64,000 nucleotides of DNA, taken from assembly GCA_012798435.1 (NCBI GenBank), contig JAAZNF010000092.1, positions 1 through 64,000 on the forward strand. The letters run 5' to 3'. The DNA is from Myxococcales bacterium. Lineage in GTDB: Bacteria > Myxococcota > B64-G9. The notes below the pieces were generated by a model that saw nothing but the letters and a program-made list of their open reading frames with translations, had not been told where the DNA came from and searched no databases. This document shows, piece after piece, positions 52,198 through 61,239 of the stretch; positions within the stretch are counted from its first letter, which is position 1, and every line of letters begins with the position of its first letter. Made by a program: the position numbers and the translations under genes.

Positions 52198-54882
52198 TCA
52201 GTGCGCCTCGTCCCAGTTCTTTCCCCAGGCGATGTCCACCGTCAAGGGGACCATGAGGCGCGCCGCGCCTTCCATCTTCTCGCGCACCAGCGCCTGGAGC
52301 ACGCCGAGCTCTTCCTCGGGCGCCTCGAACAACAGCTCGTCGTGGACCTGCAGCACCATGCGCGAGCGCAGCGAGCGCGCCGTGAGCTCGCGGTGGATGT
52401 CGATCATGGCCCGCTTGATGACGTCGGCGGCGGTGCCCTGGACCGGGGTGTTCTGGGCCATGCGCTCGGCGTTGGCGCGCACGCCGGGGTTGGGGCTGTC
52501 GATGTCGGGGAGCCGGCGCCGCCGCCCGAACAGGGTGGACACCGCCTTGTCGCGCCGCGCCGCCTCGTGCATGGCCGCGACCCACTCCCACACCCGCGGG
52601 TACGAGGCGTGGTGCTGGTCGATGATCTGCTGGGCCCGCGCCCGCGGCACGCCGAGCTGGCGCGCCAGGTTGAAGGCCCCCTGGCCGTAGACGATGCCGA
52701 AGTTCACCGCCTTGGCCTGGCGCCGCTGCTCGGAGGTCACCGCGTCGATGGCGGCGCCGAAGATGGCGGAGGCGGTGCGGGCGTGGATGTCCTCGCCGCG
52801 CCGGAAGGCGTCGCAGAAGGCCTCATCCTGCGACAGATGGGCCAGGATGCGCAGCTCCACCTGGTTGTAGTCGGCCGACAGCAGCGCGCAGCCGGGCGCG
52901 GCCACGAAGGCCGAGCGGATGCGCCGCCCCAACTCGGTGCGCACCGGGATGTTCTGCAAGTTGGGGTCGGAGGAGGACAGCCGGCCAGTGGCGGTCACCG
53001 CCTGGTTGAAGCTGGTGTGCAGGCGGCCGCTCTCGGGGTCGAGCATCTGCGGCAGCACGTCCACGTAGGTCGATTGGAGCTTGGCCAGCTGGCGGTGGTT
53101 CAGGATCTCGGCCGGGAGTTCGTGCGTGGCGGCCAGCCCCTCCAGCACCTCGGAGTCGGTGGAGGCCCCGCTCTTGCCCTTGCGCCCCGGCGAGAGCTTC
53201 AGCTCCTCGAACAGGATCTTGCGAAGCTGGACGGGCGAATTGAGGTTGAACTCGTGCCCGGCCAGCGCGTACGCGCGCTCGGCGATGCGCTGCAATTCGC
53301 GCGCGAGCTCCTTGCCCATCTCGTGGAGGCGCTCGGTGTCGATGCGCACCCCGGCCAGCTCCATGTCGCGGAGCACCGGCACCAGCGGCAGCTCCAGCTC
53401 GCGCAGCAGCGGCTCCAGCCCTTCGGTGCGCACCCGCGGCAGCAAGAGGTTCCACAGGCGCAGGGCGAAGTCGGCGTCCTCTCCCGAGTAGGCGGCGGCG
53501 CGCTCGACGGGGACCTCGGCGAAGGGGATCTGGTTTTTACCCTTGCCGGTCACGTCCTCGTAGGTGAGCGGCGTCAGGCCGAGGAACTCGCGGGTCAGGC
53601 TGTCCAGGGAATGGCTGTTGCGGCCCGGATCGAGCACGTACGAGGCCAGCATGACGTCGCCGCCCACCGGCTCCAGCCGGAGGCCGTGCCGGTGGAGCAG
53701 CACGATGGCGTCGTACTTGAGGTTCTGGCCCAGGATGGCGACGCGGCCGCCCTCGAACAGGCGGCGCAGGCCCGCCACCACGACCTCGGCCGCGAGCTGC
53801 CGCGGCGCGTCCGGCCCGCGGTGGGCCACCGGGACGTAGCAGGCGTCGCCCTCGGCGCAGCTCAGGCTCACGCCCACCAGTTCGGCACGCACGGCCGAAA
53901 GCGAGGTGGTCTCGAGATCGAGCGCGCACACACCGGCCTTCTCGATGCGAGAGAGCTCGCGATCGAAATCCTCCCGCGACAGGATGATTCGGTAGCGGCC
54001 GGTCTCCGCGCGCGGCCGCTCCAGAAACAGCGAGCGGGCCAGCTCGGACATCTCGAACTCGGCCAGGAAGGCCCGCAGGGCCTCCGGCTCCGGCGGGCGC
54101 ACCGAAAGGTCGGAGAGCGAGAGCGGCAACGGCACGGCGCGGTTCAGGGTGACCAGGCGCAGCGACAGGCGCGCCGCCTCCGCCTCGCTCATCAACCGCT
54201 CGCGCAGCTTGCCGGGCTTCATGCTCGGGGCGGCGGCGAGCACCTCCTCCAGGGAGCCGTGCTCCGCGAGCAGCCGCGCGGCGGTCTTCTCGCCCACGCC
54301 AGAGACGCCCGGCACGTTGTCGGAGCTGTCGCCCATGAGGGCCAGCAGATCGGCGATACGCTCGGGCGGCACGCCCATCTTCTCCTGCACCGCCTGCGGG
54401 TCGTAGCGGGCGCCCTTCATGGGGTCCAGCATGGTGACGCCCGGTCCGACGAGCTGCATCAGGTCCTTGTCGCCGGAGACGATGACCACGGGATGTCCGG
54501 CCTGGCGCGCCGCCTCGGCCAGCGTGGCGATGACGTCATCGCCCTCGACGCCGGGGACCTCCACCAGGGGCAGGTTGAGTGCGCGCACCGCCCGGCGCAC
54601 GATGGGGAACTGCGCGCGCAGGTCGTCGGGCGGCGGCGGACGGTGGGCCTTGTAGTCCGCGAACATCTCGTGACGGAAGGTCCGGCCGCCGGCGTCGAAG
54701 ACCGCGGCCAGAAGCTCGGGCCGCTCGTCTTCCAATAGTCGCAGTAGCATGCGGGCGGTGCCGAACACGGCGTTGGTCGGCACCCCCTGGCTGGTGGAGA
54801 GCTTCTGGATGGCGTGGTAGGCGCGGAAGATATAGGCGCTCCCGTCCACCAGGTACACGGCCGGCTTTCCCTTTTCGGACAT
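52198..54882 (-). CDS. polA: DNA polymerase I
   Basis: This 894-residue protein has the three standard parts. A 5'-3' exonuclease occupies about residues 8-260 (YLVDGSAYIFRAYHA, FDAGGRTFRHEMFADYKAHR, EGDDVIATLA, VSGDKDLMQLVG). A 3'-5' proofreading domain appears intact: LDLETTSL (ExoI, D and E), GQNLKYDAI (ExoII) and YSGEDADFAL (ExoIII). The polymerase domain has motif A SADYNQVELRILAHL, motif B RRQAKAVNFGIVYGQG and motif C LQVHDELLFEAP. It fills gaps after Okazaki fragment removal and repair. The ATG at 54882 gives the family N-terminus; longer upstream frames are spurious. Confidence 0.96.
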   Translation of the reverse strand: MSEKGKPAVYLVDGSAYIFRAYHAIQKLSTSQGVPTNAVFGTARMLLRLLEDERPELLAAVFDAGGRTFRHEMFADYKAHRPPPPDDLRAQFPIVRRAVRALNLPLVEVPGVEGDDVIATLAEAARQAGHPVVIVSGDKDLMQLVGPGVTMLDPMKGARYDPQAVQEKMGVPPERIADLLALMGDSSDNVPGVSGVGEKTAARLLAEHGSLEEVLAAAPSMKPGKLRERLMSEAEAARLSLRLVTLNRAVPLPLSLSDLSVRPPEPEALRAFLAEFEMSELARSLFLERPRAETGRYRIILSREDFDRELSRIEKAGVCALDLETTSLSAVRAELVGVSLSCAEGDACYVPVAHRGPDAPRQLAAEVVVAGLRRLFEGGRVAILGQNLKYDAIVLLHRHGLRLEPVGGDVMLASYVLDPGRNSHSLDSLTREFLGLTPLTYEDVTGKGKNQIPFAEVPVERAAAYSGEDADFALRLWNLLLPRVRTEGLEPLLRELELPLVPVLRDMELAGVRIDTERLHEMGKELARELQRIAERAYALAGHEFNLNSPVQLRKILFEELKLSPGRKGKSGASTDSEVLEGLAATHELPAEILNHRQLAKLQSTYVDVLPQMLDPESGRLHTSFNQAVTATGRLSSSDPNLQNIPVRTELGRRIRSAFVAAPGCALLSADYNQVELRILAHLSQDEAFCDAFRRGEDIHARTASAIFGAAIDAVTSEQRRQAKAVNFGIVYGQGAFNLARQLGVPRARAQQIIDQHHASYPRVWEWVAAMHEAARRDKAVSTLFGRRRRLPDIDSPNPGVRANAERMAQNTPVQGTAADVIKRAMIDIHRELTARSLRSRMVLQVHDELLFEAPEEELGVLQALVREKMEGAARLMVPLTVDIAWGKNWDEAH

Positions 54883-54929
54883 GCCGGCACGGTATCCGCC
54901 GCCACCCGAGGTGTCAACCCGCGGGTGAG

Positions 54930-55211
54930 TCAATGAACGGCAGGCATGGCGTCGCCGGCGTTCAGTGGCCCGAAATGCTGGCGCAGTTCCCACAGGCGCA
55001 CATACATGGCCTTGGCCTCGGCCTCGCGCGGTCCCCGGTAGCTTCCGAGCCGGGAGAGCAACCGGTCGGCGGCCTCGAGGATGCTCGGGATGAGCAGGCA
55101 GGTCATCGGCGGGAAGGCCGCTCGCGCGAGCCACGGCTCGATCCGGGACTGTTCCCGGGCCAGCGCGTCGATCTCGTCGAGAAATCCATCTAAAAACTCT
55201 ATCCGTCGCAT
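54930..55211 (-). CDS. Small hypothetical helical protein
   Basis: This 93-residue protein is predicted mostly helical and contains a Leu-rich stretch (LLIPSILEAADRLLSRLG). It has no signal peptide. The ATG at 55211 follows AAGGAG by six bases and is preferred to the longer open frame upstream. It lies 47 bases upstream of the polA start on the same strand and may be co-transcribed with it. The function is unknown. Confidence 0.72.
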   Translation of the reverse strand: MRRIEFLDGFLDEIDALAREQSRIEPWLARAAFPPMTCLLIPSILEAADRLLSRLGSYRGPREAEAKAMYVRLWELRQHFGPLNAGDAMPAVH

Positions 55212-55299
55212 GCGGCACTCCTTGTCAGAGTCTGGCCCAGGATGGCACCAGGGTCTGACAATTTCGCCGCTGTGCACCGGGAGGGGACCCCTTCGCCGT

Positions 55300-55935
55300 T
55301 TATGACAGGGCGGCCTGGATCCGCGCATGCCTTCTTCGCGCCAGGACGGCGTCGAGGATGGCGATCGAGAGGAGCACCCCCGGGACGATGCCCCAGAAAC
55401 CGCCGAAGGCCCAGACCATGATGGCCGGGTCCAGGATGACGCCGGAGCCGGGGACGAACGCCAGGAAGGGCGCGGGCCACAGGATGATCAGGGCGCCGAG
55501 ATGGGACCAGGTGAAGGCGCGCGGCGGCGCCAGCAGGCGCAGGAAGAGGTACAGCAGCAGCTGCGCGGACAGCATGGTCGAGCCGCCGAGGTAGATGGCG
55601 ACTCCCGTGAGGTTGAGCACTTCGCCCTCGTCGGAGTTCGGGTCGTGGTAGGGGAGCGCGAGCGCCAGGATCGCCAGCAGGGCCAGCGCGCCGGTCGTCC
55701 ACGAGACGGGCGCAAGGCGCATTGAAAAATCGGGCCGCACCTTTCGCCACAGGACGAAAAGCAGGCGCGCAAAACCAAAGAACACGAGCATCACCAGCGG
55801 GGAGGCGAGCAGCATGGCCCGGCCGATCTCCTCGCTGTTGGGCCCGCAACCGCCGGCGCCGAGAGCCAGGATGGGAAGCGCCGCCGCCGGGCCGGGCCGG
55901 GAGATGCGTTCGGAAAAAATCCGCTTGATTTTCAT
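55300..55935 (-). CDS. Multi-pass membrane protein of unknown function
   Basis: This 211-residue protein has about five hydrophobic segments (residues about 38-60, 78-95, 110-133, 145-160, 170-193) and short charged loops. Its N-terminus (MKIKRIFSERISRPGPAAALPILALGAGGC) has a lipobox-like GAGGC, so it could be either a lipoprotein or a membrane protein with a signal-like first helix. No family is recognised. It is divergent from the RND operon, sharing a 207-base intergenic region that holds a GGGGCCTGTCCCC repeat copy. Confidence 0.75.
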   Translation of the reverse strand: MKIKRIFSERISRPGPAAALPILALGAGGCGPNSEEIGRAMLLASPLVMLVFFGFARLLFVLWRKVRPDFSMRLAPVSWTTGALALLAILALALPYHDPNSDEGEVLNLTGVAIYLGGSTMLSAQLLLYLFLRLLAPPRAFTWSHLGALIILWPAPFLAFVPGSGVILDPAIMVWAFGGFWGIVPGVLLSIAILDAVLARRRHARIQAALS

Positions 55936-56010
55936 GCGGGTACGCTAGACGACCCCCCCTGGATTGTCAAAATGACGAGCGCCTGACGACCTTGAACCCA
56001 CGGGAACCCA

Positions 56011-56025
56011 CGGGGCCTGTCCCCG
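56011..56025. repeat. Single copy of the GGGGCCTGTCCCC-type repeat
   Basis: CGGGGCCTGTCCCCG matches the repeat family clustered at 3115-3224 and is a near-palindrome with five-base arms. It lies in the divergent region before the RND efflux genes. Confidence 0.55.
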
Positions 56026-56142
56026 CTGTCTGACATCGGGGTGTTGAAGTGTTTGTCCTTGTTTTTCGGTGAGTTGCCGTATCGTAAAAGAAACCTTGTC
56101 GCAATCTGCCGGCGGACCTATATTGCCGCCCGGAGGACGTCC

Positions 56143-57291
56143 ATGAACCTCTCACGAAATGCCGGCTCGCTCTTGCTGGTTCTCGCATCGCTAGTCGCCC
56201 AGTTTTCGCCGGGGTGTTCGCCGGGGCAGGGGGCCGAGGCGAAGAAGGCCGAGGAGCCGGGCAAACCCGTCCGGGTCGAGCTCGTCGGCCGGATCAACAT
56301 GGACGAGGTGCTCACCTATGTCGCCGACCTCGTGCCGTACACCGAGGTCAAGGTCTATTCGCCGGTGCCGGACCGCATCCTGTACTTCCCCTGGAAGAAC
56401 GGCGACGAGATCAAGGCGGGGCAGCAGGTGGCGCTGATCCGCAAGGAGGGCCTGGACAAAGGGCTGGAGCAGATCGCCGCCCAGCTCGAGGTCATCGACG
56501 TGCAGATCCAGAACCTCAAATCCGATCTCGATCGCTCGAAGGGCCTGCTCAAGGCCGGCGCCATCACCCAGGCGGTGTACGACCGGACCGAGGCCCAGTA
56601 CCTGGCCGCGCTGGGACAGAAGCGCTCGCTCGAGGCCGGCCGCGGCCAACTGGCGGCGACCGCCAGCAACGCCATCCTCACCGCCCCCATCACCGGCGTG
56701 GTGGCGAACAAGATGCTGGAGCAGGGGGACATCGCCTCGCCGCAGTTCCCGCTGTGCCGCATCATGGCCATCGACCGGCTCAAGGCCAACCTGCGCCTGA
56801 TCGAGACGGACGTCCACAAGGTGCGCCTGGGCCAGGAGGTGGTGCTGCGCATGGACTGCTGCCCGGACCGAACCTTCACGGGCAAGATCACCCGCATCTA
56901 CCCGTACCTGGAGCGCGAGACCCGCACCAACACGGTCGAGGTCACCGTCGACAACCCGGTCGACGACAAGGCCGGTGGCCGCCTGCTCAAGCCGGGGATG
57001 TACGGGACCGCGGAGATCACCGTGTCCCGGCGCGACAACGTGGTGGCCGTCCCCGAGCCGGCGCTGCTGCTCGACAACGAGCTTCTGGAGAAGCAAAAGA
57101 GCGGCGAGCGCCTGCGCCGGGCCTTCGTGGTGGAGGGCAACACGGCCCGCGCGCGCCTGGTGCGCCTGGGCGCCCGCAACGGCACGCGCTACGAGGTGCT
57201 GGAGGGGCTGGCCGAGGGTGAGCGGGTGGTGGTGCGCGGCCAGCACCAGCTCAAGGATGGCCAGAAGGTGGAGATCGTGGAGGCCCGATGA
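56143..57291 (+). CDS. RND efflux membrane fusion protein (periplasmic adaptor)
   Basis: This 382-residue adaptor of the HlyD/AcrA type links an RND pump to an outer membrane channel. It has an N-terminal signal with a possible lipid-attachment Cys (SPGC), a barrel-sandwich/lipoyl part, an alpha-helical hairpin (about 100-175, coiled-coil), the lipoyl half ILTAPITGVVA, a beta-barrel domain, and a membrane-proximal domain ending EGLAEGERVVVRG. The ATG at 56143 follows CGGAGG. It overlaps the pump gene by ATGA, so the two are translated together. No TolC-like gene is adjacent. Confidence 0.92.
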   Translation: MNLSRNAGSLLLVLASLVAQFSPGCSPGQGAEAKKAEEPGKPVRVELVGRINMDEVLTYVADLVPYTEVKVYSPVPDRILYFPWKNGDEIKAGQQVALIRKEGLDKGLEQIAAQLEVIDVQIQNLKSDLDRSKGLLKAGAITQAVYDRTEAQYLAALGQKRSLEAGRGQLAATASNAILTAPITGVVANKMLEQGDIASPQFPLCRIMAIDRLKANLRLIETDVHKVRLGQEVVLRMDCCPDRTFTGKITRIYPYLERETRTNTVEVTVDNPVDDKAGGRLLKPGMYGTAEITVSRRDNVVAVPEPALLLDNELLEKQKSGERLRRAFVVEGNTARARLVRLGARNGTRYEVLEGLAEGERVVVRGQHQLKDGQKVEIVEAR

Positions 57292-60200
57292 ACCTCTCCA
57301 GTCTCTCGGTGCGGCGGGGGGTGACCTTCGGGATGCTCTACCTCTTGGTGGTGGGGTTCGGGCTGTATTCGCTGGCCCGGCTCAACCTCGACCTGTTCCC
57401 GGACATCTCGTTCCCCTCGGTCATCGTCATCACCAACTACACTGGCGCCAGCCCCGAGGACATCGAAACCCTGGTCACCCGGCCGCTGGAGGGCGGGGTG
57501 GCCTCGGTCAAGAACGTGAAACGCGTGCTGTCCGAGTCCAAGAACGGCGTCTCCCTGGTCACCGCCGAGTTCGAGTGGGGCCACGACATGGAGCTCGCCG
57601 AGACCCACGTGCGCCGCGCGCTGGACCTGGTCAAGGGCCAGCTGCCCGAGGACGCCCAGGAGCCCATCGTCTTCGCCTTCGACCCGTCGCTGCAGCCGGT
57701 GGTCATGATGATGATCTCCGGGCCCTACCCGCTCGACGAGCTGCGGCGCATCGCCGAGCGCGAGATCCAGCCGCGCCTGGAGCGGCTGCCGGGCGTGGCC
57801 TCGGCCGAGGTGGCCGGCGGCCAGGAGCGCGAGATCCACGTGGTGCTGGACCCGGTGAAGCTGGAAGCGTTCGCCATCGACGTCAACGCCATCATCGGCG
57901 CCATCTACCAGGAGAACCTCCAGATCCCGGGCGGCTCGGTGGAGCAGGGCAGCCTGGACTTCACCGTCCACACCCTGGGCAAGTACCAGTCGGTCCAGGA
58001 GATCGGCGAGATCCTGGTCGGCATGAAGATGCTCCCCGGGGCCCCGCCCGAGCCGGTGCGCCTGAAGGAGGTGGCCCGCATCGAGGACACCTTCATCGAG
58101 AGCCAGCGCATCCTGGAGGTGGACGGCGAGCCCACCGTGTGGGTCATCATGCGCAAGCAGTCGGGCTCCAACACGGTGCGCACCTGTGAGACCATCTTGA
58201 AGGCGATGCCGCAGATCCTGCGCGACACCGGCGCCGACATCACCTACCGCATCCTGTGGGACCAGTCGGACGTGGTGAAGCTGGCCCTGGGCAACCTGTC
58301 CCAGTCGGCGCTGGTGGGCATCGTCATCTGTTTCTTCGTGCTGCTTTTTTTCCTGCTCAACATCCGCTCGGCGCTCATCGTCTCGACGGCCATCCCCATC
58401 TCGGTGATCGCCACCTTCGCGGTCATGGACCAGGCGCACATGACGCTGAACATCCTGTCCATGGCCGGGCTGTCGCTGGGGATCGGCATGCTGGTGGACA
58501 ACGCCATCGTGGTGCTGGAGAACATCTTTCGCCTGCGGCAGGAGGGCCTGAACCCCTGGCAGGCCGCCATCCGCGGCGCGGGGACAGTGGGGCTGGCGGT
58601 GACGGCCTCCACGCTCACCACCGTGGCGGTGTTCGTGCCGGTGCTGTTCGTGCCCGGCATCGCCGGGGTGTTGTTCCGTGACATGGCGGTCACCATCTGC
58701 TTTTCCCTGCTGGTGTCGCTGGTGGTGTCGCTCACTTTCATCCCGCTGGCCGCCTCGCGCCTGTTGGCCAGCGAACGGGCGGCGCGGCTGCTACAGCGGG
58801 CCCAGCGGCGCGACCTGCTGAAGGGATTCCGTCAAGGCTACCACCGGGTGCTCGGCTGGTTCTTGAACCGGCGCTGGATAGTGGGGGTGGGGTTGGTGGG
58901 CATCATCGCGCTCACCGTGGTCATGGGCCGGGCCATCCCCAAGGAGTTCATCTCCGCGGACGACCAGTCCTTCGTCTTCCTCCAGGTCGAGTCGGCCATC
59001 GGCAACAACCTCCAGACCGCCTACCTGGCGGTCAAGGAGGTCGAGAAACAGGTTCTGGAGCTGGTGCCGCCGAGCGAGCGCCGGCTGGTGGCGCTGGACG
59101 TGGGCGTGGGCAAGGGCTTCGTGTCCATCTTCTCCAAGGGTGTCCACGCCGGGACCATGCGGGTGATGCTGGTGCCAGTGAGCCAGCGCAAGCGCAGCCA
59201 GCAACAGATCGAGGACGATCTGCGCCAGAAGCTGCGTGTCCCGGGCGTCAAGATCACCATCGGGCCGCCGTTCAACCCCATGGGCGGGGAGGGCGACATC
59301 GAGATCCAGATCCGCGGCCACGACCTGGAGGCGTCACGCCGGGCCGGGCTCGAGCTGGAGGAGACGATCGGTGCCATGCCCGAGGTCAGCACCGTCAAGT
59401 TCTCGCTGGAGGATCAGAAGCCCGAGGTCCGCGTCCGCTTCGACCGGTCCAAGCTGGCCGAGCTGGGCGTCTCCAGTGCCGCGGCGAACACCGCCATCTC
59501 GGCGGCCTTCATGGGGCGCGCCGCCAGCCGCTACTCCGAGGAGGGTGACGAGTACGACATCCTGGTGCGGCTCGACAAGAAGTACCGGCTGGACGTCGAC
59601 CAGATCCGCCGCCTGCCGATCGCCTCGCGGGCGGGCGCGGTGATCCCGCTCATGAACATCGCCGATGTCCGCGAGGCGCTGGGCCCGGTGAACATCACAC
59701 GCCTCAACCAGGAGCGGGTGACCCGGCTCATCCTGTCGCTCAAGGCCGAGTACACGGACGAGGACGGCAAGCCGCAGCGCAAGGACCTGGCCCGTGCCAT
59801 CGAGCGGGTGGAGCGGGTGCTCAAGGCCTACCCCTGGCCCAAGGACTTCACCTGGTTCATCGGCGGCACGGCCGAGGACTTCCAGACCTCGTTCAAGTGG
59901 TTGGGGTTGGCGCTGATGGTGGCCATTTTCATCGTGTTCATGGTCATGGCCAGCCAGTTCGAGTCGCTGCGCCAGCCGTTCATCATCATGTTCACCGTGC
60001 CGCTGGCCGGGATTGGAGTGGTCATCATGTTTGCGCTCACCCAGACCCACCTGGACGTGTCCGCGCTCATCGGCATCATCATGCTGCCCGGGATCGTGGT
60101 GAACAACGGCATCGTGATGGTGGACGCGGCCAACCAGCTCCGCCAGCAGGGGTTGGATCGCAAGGCCGCCATCTGGCAGGCGGCGACCTTGCGCATGCGG

Positions 60201-60422
60201 CCGGTGCTGATGACCGCGCTCACCACCATCCTGGCCATGGTGCCACTGGCGCTGGGCATCGGCGAGGGCGCGGCCGACTGGATCGGCATGGCCCGGGCGG
60301 TGATCGGCGGCCTGGCCACGGCCACCGTCTTCACCCTGGTGGTGGTGCCGGTGATCTACACGCTATTCTCCGCCAAGGAGCTTACGCAGCGGCGCTACGA
60401 GGAGTCCCCGTCCGGCGAGTGA
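57288..60422 (+). CDS. RND-family efflux pump inner-membrane protein
   Basis: This 1044-residue pump has the RND architecture: an N-terminal helix (GMLYLLVVGFGLYSLARLNLD), porter segments (TRPLEGG), the central helix group with LGIGMLVDNAIVVLEN in which the Asp is the proton-relay residue, and the second half with PFIIMFTVPLAGIGVV and LPGIVVNNGIVMVD. Its length matches AcrB/MexB/CzcA-type pumps. The substrate is unknown; the VDN proton-relay sequence and the absence of Met/His clusters give no evidence for metal export. It begins inside the adaptor stop (ATGA). No terminator follows. Confidence 0.94.
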   Translation: MNLSSLSVRRGVTFGMLYLLVVGFGLYSLARLNLDLFPDISFPSVIVITNYTGASPEDIETLVTRPLEGGVASVKNVKRVLSESKNGVSLVTAEFEWGHDMELAETHVRRALDLVKGQLPEDAQEPIVFAFDPSLQPVVMMMISGPYPLDELRRIAEREIQPRLERLPGVASAEVAGGQEREIHVVLDPVKLEAFAIDVNAIIGAIYQENLQIPGGSVEQGSLDFTVHTLGKYQSVQEIGEILVGMKMLPGAPPEPVRLKEVARIEDTFIESQRILEVDGEPTVWVIMRKQSGSNTVRTCETILKAMPQILRDTGADITYRILWDQSDVVKLALGNLSQSALVGIVICFFVLLFFLLNIRSALIVSTAIPISVIATFAVMDQAHMTLNILSMAGLSLGIGMLVDNAIVVLENIFRLRQEGLNPWQAAIRGAGTVGLAVTASTLTTVAVFVPVLFVPGIAGVLFRDMAVTICFSLLVSLVVSLTFIPLAASRLLASERAARLLQRAQRRDLLKGFRQGYHRVLGWFLNRRWIVGVGLVGIIALTVVMGRAIPKEFISADDQSFVFLQVESAIGNNLQTAYLAVKEVEKQVLELVPPSERRLVALDVGVGKGFVSIFSKGVHAGTMRVMLVPVSQRKRSQQQIEDDLRQKLRVPGVKITIGPPFNPMGGEGDIEIQIRGHDLEASRRAGLELEETIGAMPEVSTVKFSLEDQKPEVRVRFDRSKLAELGVSSAAANTAISAAFMGRAASRYSEEGDEYDILVRLDKKYRLDVDQIRRLPIASRAGAVIPLMNIADVREALGPVNITRLNQERVTRLILSLKAEYTDEDGKPQRKDLARAIERVERVLKAYPWPKDFTWFIGGTAEDFQTSFKWLGLALMVAIFIVFMVMASQFESLRQPFIIMFTVPLAGIGVVIMFALTQTHLDVSALIGIIMLPGIVVNNGIVMVDAANQLRQQGLDRKAAIWQAATLRMRPVLMTALTTILAMVPLALGIGEGAADWIGMARAVIGGLATATVFTLVVVPVIYTLFSAKELTQRRYEESPSGE

Positions 60423-60660
60423 GGCGCAGTCGAGCAACCCAGCGCATTGACACGCTGCTCTTTCCAGTTGTGCCCAGGATCGGTTCGGAGGAGGAGGGTC
60501 GATCATCAACGGCGGTCGGCCGTCTCGATGCTCGGCAACCTGACCACCCCTTCTCAGCGATCCACCTCGTTGGCGGGGTGGCTGTACCGTCGGACCTGCA
60601 CGCCAAGGTCGGCGGCCTGATCGCCAGCCGCCTGGCCGCGCGAAGGCCATCGGCTCACGC

Positions 60661-61239
60661 CTACGCTGCCCACGCCTCGACCTGCTTCAGCAGCTCGTCA
60701 CGGCCGAGCCGGGTGCGTGAGGAGAAGGGGATGCCGGGGGCCGGCGTGCCGAGCGTTCGATCCAGGAGCTTCGCGGCGAGCTCGACCTGGCGCGGTTTGA
60801 GCTGGTCGGCCTTGGTCCACACCGCGCGCCAGGGGACATGGTGCGCCGAGAGGAGCGATAGCAGATCCCGGTCCAGCTCGTCGGGCTGGCGCCGGATGTC
60901 GAAGAGGGCCAAAAACCCCCGCAGCGGCCGGTTCGCCGAGAGATAGGCATCGACGAGGTCGCGCCAACGCACCATCTCGGCGCGTGGCACCTGGGCAAAG
61001 CCGTAGCCGGGCAGATCGACAAGCACGAAGCGACTCTCCACGGCGAAGAACACCAGGGCGCGGGTCTTGCCTGGCCGGCGCGCGGTGTGCGCCAGTTGAC
61101 GGACGCCGGTGAGGGTGTTGATCAGCGAGGACTTGCCGGCGTTGGAGCGCCCGGCGATGGCGATTTCGGGGAGCCCCGGTGGCGGGAAGGCCCCGGGGTG
61201 GGGCGCCACTCCCGATAGCTCGGCGCGCAGCGTCCGCAT
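60661..61239 (-). CDS. engB: Ribosome-biogenesis GTPase YsxC/EngB
   Basis: This 192-residue GTPase has G1 GRSNAGKS, G3 DLPGYG, G4 TKAD and G5 SSR motifs. It assists 50S subunit maturation, and its length is normal for the family. The ATG at 61239 follows immediately on the ccsA stop (stop and start adjacent), so it is translationally linked to the cytochrome assembly operon on the same strand. The 238 bases between the RND gene and this gene hold no other supported feature. Confidence 0.94.
   Translation of the reverse strand: MRTLRAELSGVAPHPGAFPPPGLPEIAIAGRSNAGKSSLINTLTGVRQLAHTARRPGKTRALVFFAVESRFVLVDLPGYGFAQVPRAEMVRWRDLVDAYLSANRPLRGFLALFDIRRQPDELDRDLLSLLSAHHVPWRAVWTKADQLKPRQVELAAKLLDRTLGTPAPGIPFSSRTRLGRDELLKQVEAWAA

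Noticed and set aside
50491-54738. A 1415-codon open frame on the plus strand antisense to polA and the histidine kinase
   Set aside because: It runs opposite two convincing genes with intact catalytic motifs. Long antisense frames are common at this GC content, and the translation has low-complexity His/Val/Leu/Asp/Gly composition with no domain.
60423-60660. Possible small gene between the RND pump and engB
   Set aside because: Candidate frames there have no ribosome binding site, atypical codon use and no motif. I see nothing supported in this 238-base interval.
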